This document shows positions 24,301 through 35,060 of a DNA stretch of 64,000 nt, in pieces (the first letter of the stretch is position 1; each line of letters opens with the position of its first letter). The notes beneath the pieces are model-generated. The model made no database searches and was not told where the DNA came from. It saw nothing but the letters and a program-made list of their open reading frames with translations. The stretch comes from Sclerotiophoma versabilis (lineage: Eukaryota; Ascomycota; Dothideomycetes; Pleosporales; Didymellaceae), in assembly GCA_012274445.1 (NCBI GenBank), contig JAAROD010000080.1:1116001-1180000 (forward strand), read 5' to 3'. The translations under genes and the position numbers were made by a program.

Positions 24301-25008
24301 ACCAGCACTGGCGCCACCACCAAACCCAGACGACGTGTTGTTGGTGTTGTTGTTCGACCCAAACCCGCCGAACGTCGAGCCTCCGGTCGATGCGCCGCCG
24401 CCGCCGAAAAGGCCACCGCCTGGCGCTGAGCCACCAAACGGTTTTGAGCCGAAGGTAGAATTGGCGTTGTTGTTCGAACCGAAGCCGCCTGCATAAAAGT
24501 TAGTATTGTCTTGTCACCAGTGATCGCGCGATGTCGACGCGCAGGAGCTTGTAAGGCGCAGAAAAGCCCAGGCCAAGATGGAGATATGCAACACAAGCCG
24601 AAGTTATAGTAGCAGATGCAGCAATGCAGAGAGCCAAAACGTAGACGCGACCGCAACGCGCAAAGCAATCACGTACCTCCGCTGCCGAATGTGCTCGTTG
24701 TGTTACCGCCGAACAGACCGCCGCCAGTGGTGTTGTTATTTGAGCCGAATGCGTTGCCGGTGTTCGAGCCAAAGCCTGAGGCGAAGGACGAGTTAGACAG
24801 GATTCCACGAGAAGCCCTCGGTGCGTGTCGCACTGGCGCACATTGCCGACGTGTCCGCGGAAGGCAATCGCCCTGAAAACAACGAGAGAGGTCGCTACTT
24901 ACCACCAGTGGTGGTGTTGTTGTTGTTGTTTGCACCGAAACCAAAGCCTGTGGACTGGTTGTTATTGGAGCCGAAGCCACCAAAGCCGCCGCCGCTGCCG
25001 AAAGACAT
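18397..25008 (-). CDS. NUP145: nucleoporin Nup98-Nup96 precursor, self-cleaving
   Basis: Six exons (25008-24903, 24775-24677, 24488-20830, 20686-20459, 20410-18566, 18510-18397) give 2016 residues; all joins keep frame. The N-terminal third is a long array of GLFG and FG repeats in Asn/Thr/Gly spacers, the phase that forms the pore barrier. Within it, near residues 205-240, is a GLEBS-like segment (YQNFSLEELRLADYNQGR) that in Nup98 and Nup116 binds the mRNA export factor Gle2/Rae1. The autoproteolytic domain ends in PHFSSYGLDY with His1029, Phe1030 and Ser1031; cleavage at Phe-Ser frees a Nup98-like part of about 1030 residues and a Nup96-like part of about 986. The latter starts acidic and carries the alpha-helical Nup84/Nup107-complex scaffold domain in exon 5. 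Filamentous fungi usually keep this as one gene. Confidence 0.95.
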
Positions 25009-26162
25009 GTTGGCCGTGTGCGAGGCGTCGCGCGCGCGTTAATGTCCACTCGACTAACAATGCGCGGTGTGCAGTCGCGCGGGCGCGGATGGAGTTGAGA
25101 GAATCGAGGTTGCGGATGGGTGAGGTCGGTGCAACCCTGGCACAGCTGAAGCAGAGCTGCGAGAAAACGCGCCAAGAAAAGAGCTGTCGCGGCGACGTCC
25201 GCAAGGAAGACGCAAAGAATGAACAGAGCTTACTGAACGAGCAGCTGGGATGTAGAATTGATTAACGAGAGAGGCAAAGGGCGACAAGTGCGATTTAATA
25301 GTAGCTTCGCTCACAGTGATGTCTTCCCTATTCCGCGCTAAGGTATGGTCACGTGCAGCTTCGTGGCTTCATCACGGCAAGAGTTGCTACTTGAAATGAT
25401 GGAGAAAATGAACAATGACAAAGTCATACACGGTTGGCGAATCATGCTAGAGCTAGTAAAACTCTGAGGACTGCTGGAGGTTGCCAACAAGCTGCCTGAC
25501 GGCTTCCTACTGCTACCTGCTGCTGCCTAAGCACTCAGTGCTGTCTCATCCTAACATAAGATGCTCAGCCCTAGACGAAAGGTCTCAGAGGCGCGAAAGA
25601 CCAGCCTGGCCCAGACTGTTCAAAGTTTTGCTCAACGTGAGGCAAGTATATGCGAGTCTTAGATGTATGTTCGGCTCGTTTATAGTACATGCAAGAGAAC
25701 GGCTTCTATGTGGACATGGTACTGCTGGTCGAACTTGGGGGATATACGCCAGACCAAGTATACCGGCTTCTCGAGACGTCTTGGCCTACTATTGGGTACT
25801 AGAAACACTTAGCAAGTCCTATCACAGTCTAACTATGAACATTGGTAAGATCTCAGAATGGTGCTCAGGATATCAACCAGCCACTTGCAGTTAGCCCCAC
25901 CTTCACGAACGCGCTAATCTCACGTCGCGTCGACCCAATCCTAACCCGCAACATCCAAATATTGAAGTCACGAACAACGAATTGTAGTCTCTCGGCGTCG
26001 CATACCCTGCGTTCATACCTCCTTGCGACTTCGAAGCAGCATCCACACTCTCCACTATCGAACCGTGACTCCGAATTTCTCAACAACTAACGCTTCGCGC
26101 CTTATTACACCTAACTCGCATCTAAATCCTCAACTCAAACGCCTACACTCCACCCACAATCC
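25009..26162. other. divergent intergenic, NUP98-96 / CDC31
   Basis: 1.15 kb holding both 5' flanks. Short frames on both strands lack protein-like composition. The 80 bp before CDC31 is C/A-rich, as in many fungal 5' leaders. No RNA gene was seen. Confidence 0.6.
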
Positions 26163-26879
26163 ATGGCAACCTCTTCCAACCAGCCTCGCTACGGTCTGAA
26201 CCGCCCTGCCGCCGGCCCCAGTGCACCCAACTTCTCGACACCTGCCTTCCCCTCCGCTCCAAAGAACGCACAGCGCCTCGAATCCGAGCGTCTCGAGCGC
26301 GAACGCCTGGCACGCGAATCCCGCCTCGCTTCCTCCACCATGGACGCCCAAGCCTTAGCCTCGCTATCCGAGGAGCAAAGAGAGGAAATCTCCGAAGCCT
26401 TCAACCTATTCGATCTTGACAAAGACGGCTACATCGACTACCACGAGCTCAAAGTCGCCATGAAAGCGCTTGGCTTCGACCTGCCGAAACAGGAGATCCT
26501 CGAAATCCTGCGCACACATGGCACAACGCCGCAAACACAGAACCAGAACTCGAAAGCACCGGCGAGAGACTCGGCGAGAGCGGCGGCTCAAGCAGCTTAC
26601 CCTCCACCTGCGCGACCGCTGCTAAGCTTCCAGTCTTTTCAGACCTTAATGGCGCAGCGGATACTGGCGAGAAATCCCGAGGACGAGATTCTCAGAGCGT
26701 TTGAGCTGTTCGATGAGGGTGGAAAGGGAAGGATCACACTTCAGGATTTGCAGCGTGTGGCGCGCGAGTTGGGCGAAACGCTGGGGAATGATGAGCTGGT
26801 TGCTATGATTGAGGAATTCGATTTGGATGGGGACAATGCGATTTCTAGGGAGGAGTTTGTAGGGATATGTTTGGGTTAG
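26163..26879 (+). CDS. CDC31: centrin, spindle pole body duplication and nuclear pore-linked export
   Basis: An intronless gene of 238 residues. Centrin is a calcium-binding EF-hand protein of the spindle pole body, and in yeast also partners Sac3 in mRNA export. Residues 1 to about 60 are a Pro/Arg/Glu-rich extension. EF-hand 1 has a full loop DLDKDGYIDYHE from residue 84. Where EF-hand 2 should be (after LPKQEILEILRTHG), there is an Ala/Gln/Pro-rich segment of about 40 residues (TPQTQNQNSKAPARD...), so the loop is lost. EF-hand 3 (DEGGKGRITLQD, from 184) lacks key acids. EF-hand 4 (DLDGDNAISREE, from 220) is intact. The signature LMAQRILARNPEDEILRAF and the helix KALGFDLPKQE are centrin-like. 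Two sites, 1 and 4, should bind calcium. Confidence 0.93.
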   Translation: MATSSNQPRYGLNRPAAGPSAPNFSTPAFPSAPKNAQRLESERLERERLARESRLASSTMDAQALASLSEEQREEISEAFNLFDLDKDGYIDYHELKVAMKALGFDLPKQEILEILRTHGTTPQTQNQNSKAPARDSARAAAQAAYPPPARPLLSFQSFQTLMAQRILARNPEDEILRAFELFDEGGKGRITLQDLQRVARELGETLGNDELVAMIEEFDLDGDNAISREEFVGICLG

Positions 26880-27125
26880 GCAGTATCCTCTTTGAGGAAT
26901 CGAGGGCTGTATGTTTGACAATCGTGCTTTTGTTTGAGCCTGGCGTCTCGGCGTTGTGGAGTCCAGTTAACTCTGGGTTGATGAAGCGTTCATAGTTTGA
27001 ATTCAGATTTGCTGAAGAACTATATACAGCCGCCCAAAGAAAAGCTCAAACAAAAGGAACATGCATGGTACAGGACTCTTACTTCCATCTTGATCTTCTT
27101 CGAATTCCACTCATCCTCAAGATGC

Positions 27126-28750
27126 TTACTGGCCTGGCGAGACGAGCTGACCCCTCTTGCCAGCGTCATGTGCCCAACCTCCAGCCAAAGCCTCGCCACC
27201 GTTCTTCAGTCCGTAGTCCTTTATCCTGGCCTCAAGCTCAGGCCTGAAATGCCTGATAAGACCCTGCAGCGGCCAAGCAAACGCCTCACCCAGCGCGCAA
27301 ATAGTGTGACCCTCCACCTGCTTGGTCAGCTCCTGGAGCATGTCGATCTCACGCTCGCGAGCCTGGCCCTTATAAAAGCGGTCCATGATCTGGTGAGTCC
27401 ACTTGGAGCCCTCACGGCAGGGTGTGCATTGTCCGCAAGACTCGTGGTGATAGAACTTGGCAAGGCGGGTGATGGCGCGAACAATGTCAGTGGACTTGTC
27501 CATGACGATGACGGCGGCGGTACCGAAACCGGACTGCGCATCCTTGAGTGCATCGAAATCCATGAGTTGGTCGTCGCAGATATGCTTAGGAAGAACGGGT
27601 GTCGAGGAACCACCAGGGATAACGGCGAGAAGGTTGTCCCAGCCGCCCTTGACACCACCGCAGTGGCGGTCGATCAGCTCGCGGAGAGGAATGGACATCT
27701 CCTCCTCGACGGTGCAGGGGTGGTTGACGTGACCGGAGATGGCGAAGAGCTTGGTTCCGGCGTTGCGCTCACGGCCGAAGCCGGCGAACCAGCTACCTCC
27801 ACGTCGGCAGATGGTAGGGGCAACGGCGATAGTCTCGACATTGGCAACAGTCGAAGGGCATCCGAAAAGACCGACGGCAGCGGGGAACGGAGGCTTAAGG
27901 CGGGGCTTTCCGGGCTTGCCCTCGAGCGATTCGATTAAGGAAGTCTCCTCACCGCAAACGTAGGCGCCCATACCACGGTGAACGTAGACATCGAAGTCGT
28001 ATCCGGAACCGCAAGCGTTCTTGCCAATAAGACCGGCCTGGTATGCCTCCTGGATGGCACGCTCGAGAACGGTGGCCTCGTGGTAGAACTCTCCACGGAT
28101 GTAGATGTAGGCGGCGGTAGCGTTCATGGCACGTCCAGCAACGAGACAACCCTCGATGAGCTTGTGAGGGTCCTTGCGCATAATCTCGCGGTCCTTGCAC
28201 GTTCCGGGTTCGCCCTCATCGGCGTTGACGACGAGGTAGCGGGGCTTGGTGTCGTTCTCCCATCCCTTGGCATTCATGAACGACTATAGCAGTCAGCGCC
28301 GTCCAATACCTCTCAAAGACTTGTATTGTTGCATACCCATTTCAGACCAGAGGGGAAACCGGCACCACCTCGGCCACGCAGACCAGAGGCCTTGATCTCA
28401 GAGATGATCTATAGCATGTCAGCAGTGCTTTGTACCGCCATGCCAGCTTTACACACCCAGTCATCGCCCTTCAGAAGGATCTCCTTCGTCTTGTGCCAGT
28501 CTCCGTACTTCATCGCGCTCTTCAAGTCTGCTCCGTGGTGGCCGTACAGGTTCTGGAAGATGCGGTCCTGGTCCTTGAGGCCACCGTATGTCCTCTTGGG
28601 TGCGGCATCGTTTACTGTAGCCAGGGTGCGCTTCTGCTGCTGTGACGGGGCAACGGCGGCCGAAAGACGTGTAGCCGCAGTAGCTGCGGGCAGTGAGCGA
28701 TGGGCGACCGCGGCGAGGGCCGACGAAGCGGGAGCGTGTCGTGCGAGCAT
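27126..28750 (-). CDS. nuo51: NADH:ubiquinone oxidoreductase 51 kDa subunit (complex I)
   Basis: Exons are 28750-28457, 28408-28337 and 28283-27126, giving 507 residues. This NDUFV1-type subunit holds FMN, the NADH site and the N3 iron-sulfur cluster at the tip of the mitochondrial matrix arm. Residues 1-50 are Ala/Arg/Ser-rich with RTLA near 41-44, a mitochondrial presequence. GRGGAGFPSG in exon 2 binds NADH/FMN, followed by NADEGEPGTCKDRE near 142. The cluster ligands are CxxCxxC at Cys405, Cys408 and Cys411 (ESCGQCTPCREG), and the fourth Cys lies in TICALGEA. The length matches the family. Exon 2 encodes exactly the 24-residue Gly-rich loop. It converges on CDC31 with a gap of about 246 bp. 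Confidence 0.97.
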
Positions 28751-29437
28751 CGTGAACGCTGTTTGTGTGTGCGCTCGTGCAATTGATGCGTGCGGGGCGG
28801 CGTCGTTGCTAGAGGCGTGGCGGCGTGAATGTTCGTCGTGAAGTTCGCCGGATCTCTAATCAGGGTCTTGGCATCTCTGATTGGCCAAGCTGACTTCGAT
28901 GACATCTACTCAATCTGGACGGATCGACTTGTCAATCACCGTCAACAGCGGCGAAGGGACTGCAAGCAACTGCTGACATTCTGATTAGATACAATCACTT
29001 TCATTGTCGCTTGCACTACGGGAGAACTCTGGAGTGGATATCAACGTGTTCGGTCGTAGGCTCGCATTACCTCCAGGGCTGCAAACAAGTCAAAATTAAA
29101 TATCAAATCCCTGACGTGTCAATAGGCTCGGGCTGATTAAAGAGTCACTTGACATTGCAATTCGCGAATGTTCAATAACCACAGCCTGGTGGCAGTACAT
29201 ACCCCCTAGGCATTGTCATTGCCGCGTGTTGATGACCATAATCTGTATAGATGTCTTGTACGCATTTGTTATGGCAAATGTCATGGAAAGGTCACAGTAG
29301 ATGTACATATCACATTAGCTCCCTGGAATGGACCTGAACGCCTATCGTATACCAAGGGTTTCTGACACCCCTCTGACCAGGTACTTGTCCACGAACTGGC
29401 AAGCTCACGCAACCAAAGCGGTGTGGCACGCCTCTGC
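28751..29437. other. intergenic, promoter side of nuo51
   Basis: 687 bp holding the 5' flank of the complex I gene, with a CCAAT box at 28880-28884, and the 3' flank of the Cys-rich secreted gene. No gene was seen. Confidence 0.6.
28880..28884 (-). promoter_or_regulatory. candidate CCAAT box upstream of nuo51
   Basis: CCAAT in the gene's own orientation (followed by CAG), 130 bp before the ATG. HAP/CCAAT-binding complex control of complex I genes is known in filamentous fungi. A short motif, so a candidate only. Confidence 0.45.
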
Positions 29438-30931
29438 CTACCAATTGAACTCTCCAACCACCCTCTTACGCTTCTCCTCCTCGCTGATTTTCATCAATGA
29501 TCCCAGGTGCAGCGTGCCCGAATCTCCGCACCGTTCGGTACTGACACAAATCCCCATCTGCGCGGCCTCGGGAACGCCTGTATTATTGCAATTGCTTGCG
29601 CAAATACTCTTGATGCAGACGTGCCTGAGAGGACATCCCACCTTACTGGGATCAGAAGAAAGCTCTGTCTGATAACACCTCGTCAAGTTCTCATTGCCAC
29701 ACTGGTACCTGTCTTTGTCGAAGCAGACACCATGTTGAGATGCATCGGTGGCACAGATGCAGCCTCCCGGGGGGCGGTTAGGTCCTGAGTTACAGAGGCG
29801 ATCAAACTCGCAGGTGGAGTCGCAGGGTTGGCGTGCACACACGCCGTTAATACAATCTAAGCCATCTGCACACGCATTGCCACAACGACCGCAATTAAGC
29901 CTGTCAGTTGTTGCGAATTGACACGTGCCGTTGCAGCGAATGGTGCCGAGAATAGGGCAGCTTGGGGTAGGAATTGTGGAGGTCGTAGAGCTTGCCAATG
30001 TAGTATTCAGTGAAGTAGAGCTCGCGCTCAGCGTGGAAGAGGGCGTTGTGGTAGTGTTGAAGGACGTAGCACTGGATGCTAGAGATGTTGACAAGCTTTT
30101 TGAGGTATCTGCAGTTGACAGGAATGCGGTAGAAGATGTAGACGATGTATTAGGGATAGTAACTGTCGCAGTGCTAGTAGATGAAGATAGAGTGACTGTA
30201 GCGATTGTTGTGGAACTTTGCGGCAGAACGATCGTGAGTGACAAGCTACAAGATACTGTAGAGGCGACGGTCGAGGTAAGAGTCAAGATGTCTGTGCTAG
30301 TTACCGTCTGGAAAAAGTCAGAATGCATAAGTCATGATAGTTGCCTACTACCTACTGTGCTGAGCTCTGTTAGGGTTCTTGAGGTCAATCCCTTACAAGA
30401 GCATACACTGGCGTAGATTGAATCTTGATTAGAGCAACTATTGCCAACATATGTCGGGATTGGACCAATGATGGTCGTTGTGCTGGAGGAAAGAATCTCG
30501 CTCTGGCGAGCTTTGACTCCACCGGCTGCATTGCCTGCGGAGGCTGGATTGGGAGTTGGAAAGGTGAACTCGGGTAGGGACGATTCGCTGGCTGAGATGC
30601 TAGAGGCAGTGCTGCTGGTAGGAGTAGCTGAGCAGGAGACAATTTCAGTCGTAATAGTGCGAGCAACAACTGTAATGATAGCACTGACACAATCACATCA
30701 GTCGTGCTTGAGTTCTCGAAGAACTTCTGCTTACATTGGGAAGATAGCCACGGTTCTCGTAAGGCGACTCATGCAGTCTCGCTGTGCGGTGAGAGGATGG
30801 TCTGTACCCAGGAACGTGCCCCATACAGCCCGAAAGCAATTATCCTCTAAGCATTGCGCTTGTCGTGGCACCAGGTTAGCTGCGGCGGCGAACGTACAGC
30901 TGAGTAAGGAGAAGACTGGAAAGAACTTCAT
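29438..30931 (-). CDS. secreted Ser/Thr-rich, Cys-rich protein of unknown function
   Basis: Exons are 30931-30735, 30683-30356 and 30307-29438, giving 464 residues. The first intron uses the TGTCAG acceptor; a later TTACAG would put the frame into an early stop. The protein starts with a signal peptide (MKFFPVFSLLSCTFAAAANL) followed by LVPRQ. Next is a Cys module (CLEDNCFRAVWGT ... RDC ... CSNQDSIYASVCSC) of a kind I recognise from many secreted proteins of filamentous ascomycetes. A Ser/Thr-rich linker of about 120 residues comes next, then a second Cys-dense region of about 130 residues (CNGTCQF, CGRCGNACADGLDCINGVC, CDSTCEFDRLC) resembling small disulfide-rich wall or extracellular modules. 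It ends in a charged tail without a GPI signal. No function can be assigned; extracellular location is well supported. Confidence 0.82.
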
Positions 30932-31937
30932 GTTTGTTGATAGCGGGTGGATGAAGACGCTGGTATGGCTTGCATTCGAAGTGGTAGGTCGCATTGATCT
31001 TTATATACCTTGAGCACCATGATCAGGCGATGTCAAAGCATCTCAGATGTGCGATACGCATCATTTTTCCTAAATTGGGGCTAAAGGGCAGCCACCAACA
31101 GCCAAAAGGACAGCAGAAGATGTCCATGAGACCAAAGGCCTCAACCTCCGAGTGCAATAGCGGTCGTACATAGGGCTGAGAATGAGGTCTCAAATGACAT
31201 GACACTCGCTTCAGGACAAAATCTGCATTTGTGAACGCTTGCAGTCCGATCCTATGAGACATTGAAGAACTTAGCGTGGGCAGCAGAGTTTTGGCTTCAA
31301 AGGCACATCACGCCGGAGGTTCAAGTCCTTCGAAGGTGCCAAAGGCTGTTGCGATCTTTGTCACGAAAGCTCAATAGAGTCAAGATGTCATGTACAGCAT
31401 GCTGCGGTGTCATTGTGAGTTCAAACAATGGTGTACCGTTATTCAGGTACAGTGCAGTCATCGACCGTTGTCGTGGAGAGGCTGAGGCCAGATGATCCAC
31501 CACCGTTAGCCTCCTACCGAATTCTGGAGCCCTTATCGAGCTGTGAGTCGATGGATAAAGAAGAAGCTTCATGTTACAGAGCAATGTCAGCGTCTGACTT
31601 AATTCTGTCCACTGAAGTGTGAGAGGCTCGGCTATTGTCTGAGTCCTGTGCTCCGATGATAGTATATAACTTACCTAGCATAATCGAGCTAGATACTCTT
31701 CATACAGCCCATGCAGCCACAAATGTTACAAATCTGAGCGTAGGCGGGTACGCCTGGGTACTGTCATCGTTCATGGCAGAAGCACATGCTAGAGGACTTC
31801 AATGGCGGCGTTTTTCCTCTGGGCGGAGGTACACAAAGATAGCGCACCGTTTTCGATGGAGGATGCCTGATAACTTGCTGGAGCTCGTCCCCCGGTCTGC
31901 CCAGTTACTGAATGGCGAGGGGAAGTGATAATGCAAT
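30932..31937. other. intergenic, no gene seen
   Basis: 1 kb between two minus-strand genes, with short frames only. A tRNA B-box-like string at 31318-31328 was examined and rejected. Confidence 0.6.
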
Positions 31938-33410
31938 TCAGGCGGGAGGTAAGAAGTTTGCAAAGAGAGCTCCCTGGATCATGGAATACATGATCATCGC
32001 GCGAATCGCCCATTGTCCGATTTTCGACTGCTTTTGCATCTGAGGGTGGGGCTCATTCCTGTCGATTAGCCATGTAGCCACTGTCAGATACCAGATGGGA
32101 TATCCAGATGCGATTCGGTTGATGATCTGAACGTGGAAACTGGTTGCTGCTGCCAAGGCCAGCACAAGCTGAGGCAATGCCAATTCGGGTAGGTCGCACA
32201 CAATGTGGGACATATGCTTAGACTCGAGAGTGTCACTAGAGTGGGGTACAGGACGCCTATGCAACGGCTGAGCAGAGCCGATGCGGAGGACGGTGATACT
32301 CGAGTAGACCAAGAGGCATAACATTGGAAGCGCAAGCAGGAACAATGGAAGGTTGGACAAAGTCCAGTAACGGAAGAGTCCAACATTCCTAACAGTATGT
32401 TAGACTGTGCTTTACACACGCCGGTGGACTCACCAATAGTGACTTTGTACCCATGAGTAGATGCTTGGGATGCTCTTCTCGCACCAAGGTCTCATCACAC
32501 GGTCGCTGGCGCTGCAAAAGTCCAAGTATGCCAGGTATTGCGGCCCAATAAATCCAATGGCTATCAGAATGCCTGATCCACAAGTAACAATGACCCTGCA
32601 TACGTCATGTACATTTGACCGCATGAAGAGCAGCTGAGGCAAGTACCGTGCAACGTCATACAGAAGGACCAAGCCGCTCAGCAAGCCATTGCTCCGTATA
32701 GTCGTCGCAACAGCGAACAGTAAGCCTGAGTTGAGCCTGTAGAAGATTTCTTGTGAGCTGATGGTGGAAGAACTAGTGGCCACTTTTGACTTTGCATAGC
32801 AGAACATGCCGGTTAGATTAAGCAGAGAGAACAAAGACTCCGCGTAAGGAGCAGAAAGGAATAGAGAGGCCGGCGTGAGTATATGAAGCACAGATGCCAC
32901 GAACGGTATCCGAGACTGCTGCCGCCCCGCTCCTGTGAGCACGACCAGGAGTCTGTAAAGAACGAGCACGGAGAGGAGGTGGCAAGTAGTGGAGATGACG
33001 ATGCCGGTGATGATGTAGTACCGAACCGGGTTTTCCACATCACTCGGGACGACTGTGTTTGTGTCAACGTCAGCTCAGTCAAAGAATGGAGACCTCTCAC
33101 ATCGTCCTGTGGTACTTAAAAGCTTAGAGAATGCCAAGCTGAACGCCCATTCCTGCTCAAAAACCAGGCCACGCTCCGCTGCTTTGACAAAGTACAGTGC
33201 ATCCCATCGAAATATATTGAGGAGGAAATGAACAAATCGAGACGAAGATTCGAGATTTGCAAAGCGATTCGCGCTTGCATCGATCAGCATCAGAGCTGAG
33301 GTGTCGTAGCCGGGACCTGGACAAAACGCAGCGATCAAGAATAGCAGTAACTTCCACGCGCAAAATATCAGGACGAGCTGCTTCCTGTCTGAAGCCTTTG
33401 ATTCTGCCAT
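31938..33410 (-). CDS. GPI18: GPI mannosyltransferase 2 (PIG-V family)
   Basis: Exons are 33410-33101, 33052-32434 and 32388-31938, giving 459 residues. The enzyme adds the second mannose of the GPI anchor in the ER lumen, using dolichol-phosphate-mannose. It begins with a hydrophobic helix followed by the family motif CPGPGYDTS, then FRWDALYF with the conserved WDA motif of the first lumenal loop and EQEWAFSLAFSKL. Several more hydrophobic helices follow (HLLSVLVLYRLLVVL, ASLFLSAPYAESLF, FAVATTIRSNGLL), with the PIG-V-typical SAPYAES and RSNG. Exon 3 completes HYWNVGLFRYWTLSNLPLF and ends in a polytopic C-terminus. The length fits fungal Gpi18. It diverges from eL8 across 399 bp. GPI anchoring and the dolichol pathway enzyme at 55454 belong to the same glycosylation network. 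Confidence 0.93.
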
Positions 33411-33809
33411 ATGAGTACGTGCCGTGACGAGGTCGGTGATGGTCGAAGGAGGTGCGTCTCAATTGGACAGCCTTCTAGCGCAGTTCGTGCACGAACCAGC
33501 AGCCAAGCCTCGCTTACGCCCGCACCGCATTTTCACCCTCCCAGCACAAGCCCAAACTTTTCGCTCTTCGTCAGTCCAGCAACCTCGTCGTCGACCGCCA
33601 ACTAACCAACGGTAAGCGCAACACCCGCCTCTGATCGCTCGAACAGCATTCGATCGCATGCGACAGCAATGGAGCATGTCGACAACAATGATGGCCAGAG
33701 TGCAGCGCGGTAGCAATGCCCGCTCACTCTTACGAGCTACAGAACTACTTAGTGGATGAACATTCGCTGATAGTTTCTGTTCTCTATGACAGAGCCTCTA
33801 CAGTACAAA
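33411..33809. other. divergent promoter region, GPI18 / eL8
   Basis: 399 bp shared by the two promoters, C/T-rich on the eL8 side. No motif was identified with confidence. Confidence 0.55.
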
Positions 33810-34705
33810 ATGCCTCCTAAGGGAAAGAAGACCGCGCCTGCCCCCTTCCCCCAGGGCAAGGCTGGCAACAAGAAGGCCGCTAAGGTATGTTGGAACATTT
33901 TTTGTGCAGTCGCTTCGCAGGCTCTAATGAATGACAGAACCCTCTCCTCGAGAAGCGCCCCAAGAACTTCGGTATCGGCCAGGACATCCAGCCCCAGCGC
34001 AACCTTGGTCGCATGGTTAGATGGCCTGCGTACGTCCGTCTCCAGCGCCAGAAGAAGATCCTCAACCTCCGTTTGAAGGTCCCTCCGGCGATTGCCCAGT
34101 TCCAGCACGTTGCTGACCGCAACCGTAAGCGCACACCCATAAAGTAGAAGATGGTCAGTCATGGCTAATGCACCACAGTCGCCACCCAGGCTTTCAAGCT
34201 CCTCAACAAGTACCGCCCTGAGACCAAGGCCGAGAAGAAGGAGCGCCTGACCAAGGAGGCTACCGCCATCTCAGAGGGCAAGAAGAAGGAGGATGTCTCC
34301 AAGAAGCCTTACACCGCCAAGTTCGGTCTGAACCACGTTGTCGGCCTTGTTGAGAACAAGAAGGCCTCGCTCGTCCTGATCGCCAACGATGTCGACCCCA
34401 TTGAGCTCGTTGTCTTCCTCCCCGCCCTCTGCCGCAAGATGGGTGTCCCTTACGTTATTGTCAAGGGTAAGGCCCGTCTCGGTACCGTCGTTCACCAGAA
34501 GACTGCTGCCGTCCTTGCCCTTACTGAGGTCCGCTCTGAGGACAAGACTGAGCTCTCCAAGCTCGTCTCTGCTGTCAACGACGGCTACCTCGAGTCTCAC
34601 CACAAGGATGCCGCGCGTCACTGGGGAGGTGGTATCATGGGTGCCAAGGCCAATGCTCGCATGGCCAAGCGCAGGAAGGCTATCGAGAGCGCCATCAAGA
34701 TCTAA
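33810..34705 (+). CDS. RPL8: 60S ribosomal protein eL8 (L7a/L8)
   Basis: Exons are 33810-33884, 33938-34124 and 34179-34705, giving 262 residues. This is a large-subunit ribosomal protein of the L7Ae RNA-binding family. The sequence runs MPPKGKKTAPAPFP, then NPLLEKRPKNFGIGQDIQP and RNLGRMVRWPAYVRLQRQKK. The L7Ae domain contains GLNHVVGLVENKKASLVLIA, the ELVVFLPALCRKMGVPY segment and VKGKARLG; it ends in HWGGGIMGAKANARMAKRRK. The length matches fungal eL8. An in-frame ATG lies 24 nt upstream (33786) but would add MTEPLQYK, which the family lacks. The short introns near the 5' end are typical of ribosomal protein genes. The codon choice is biased towards C-ending codons, consistent with high expression. 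Confidence 0.97.
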
Positions 34706-35060
34706 GTGGTCTGATGGTTTTGCTAAATTCATGAATTTTACGGCGTGTCTCTTATCTCTGCATGTAGGGTCCTCAATACCACGGAGTTACGGAGGGTTAA
34801 AAGCAGTCGCTATGACACTGCATTGACTGGAATCGAACAACGATAACGCACGCCATTAGCATTACTTGCAGACATGAGTGATTAGTGATGTAAGCCCTAG
34901 CAAAAATATCCTTTAGCTTGAAGCTCTCAACGGCGGCAGCCGTCGTTGCACTCGGCAGTCTTACTTAAGACAGGTACCCCACCACAACAGACCCCCACTT
35001 GGAGCTTGAAGCTATACTGATGCATCCCACTTACATTGTCCTACACAAGAACCAGTCGCA
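34706..35060. other. intergenic, no gene seen
   Basis: 355 bp between two plus-strand genes. The last 100 bp before the next ATG is C/A-rich, as expected of a promoter/leader. Confidence 0.55.

Noticed and set aside
22046..24496. Long plus-strand frames (up to 167 codons) rich in Pro, Lys and Asn
   Set aside because: They are the antisense of the GLFG-repeat part of Nup98-96; the composition is that of reversed Gly/Asn/Phe codons, without a start context or domain.
25481..26090. Plus-strand frames of 137 and 82 codons before CDC31
   Set aside because: Biased low-information sequence with no domain; it overlaps the expected promoter and leader.
31318..31328. GGTTCAAGTCC, a good match to a tRNA B box with a pairing T stem
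   Set aside because: No A box 35-60 bases upstream, and the bases after the T arm do not pair with any acceptor strand upstream.
33749..34162. Minus-strand frame of 137 codons
   Set aside because: Antisense of eL8 exons 1-2; the sense strand encodes a complete ribosomal protein.
34822..34842. GTTCGATTCC on the minus strand, tRNA B-box-like
   Set aside because: The bases around it do not form a T stem, and no A box is present.
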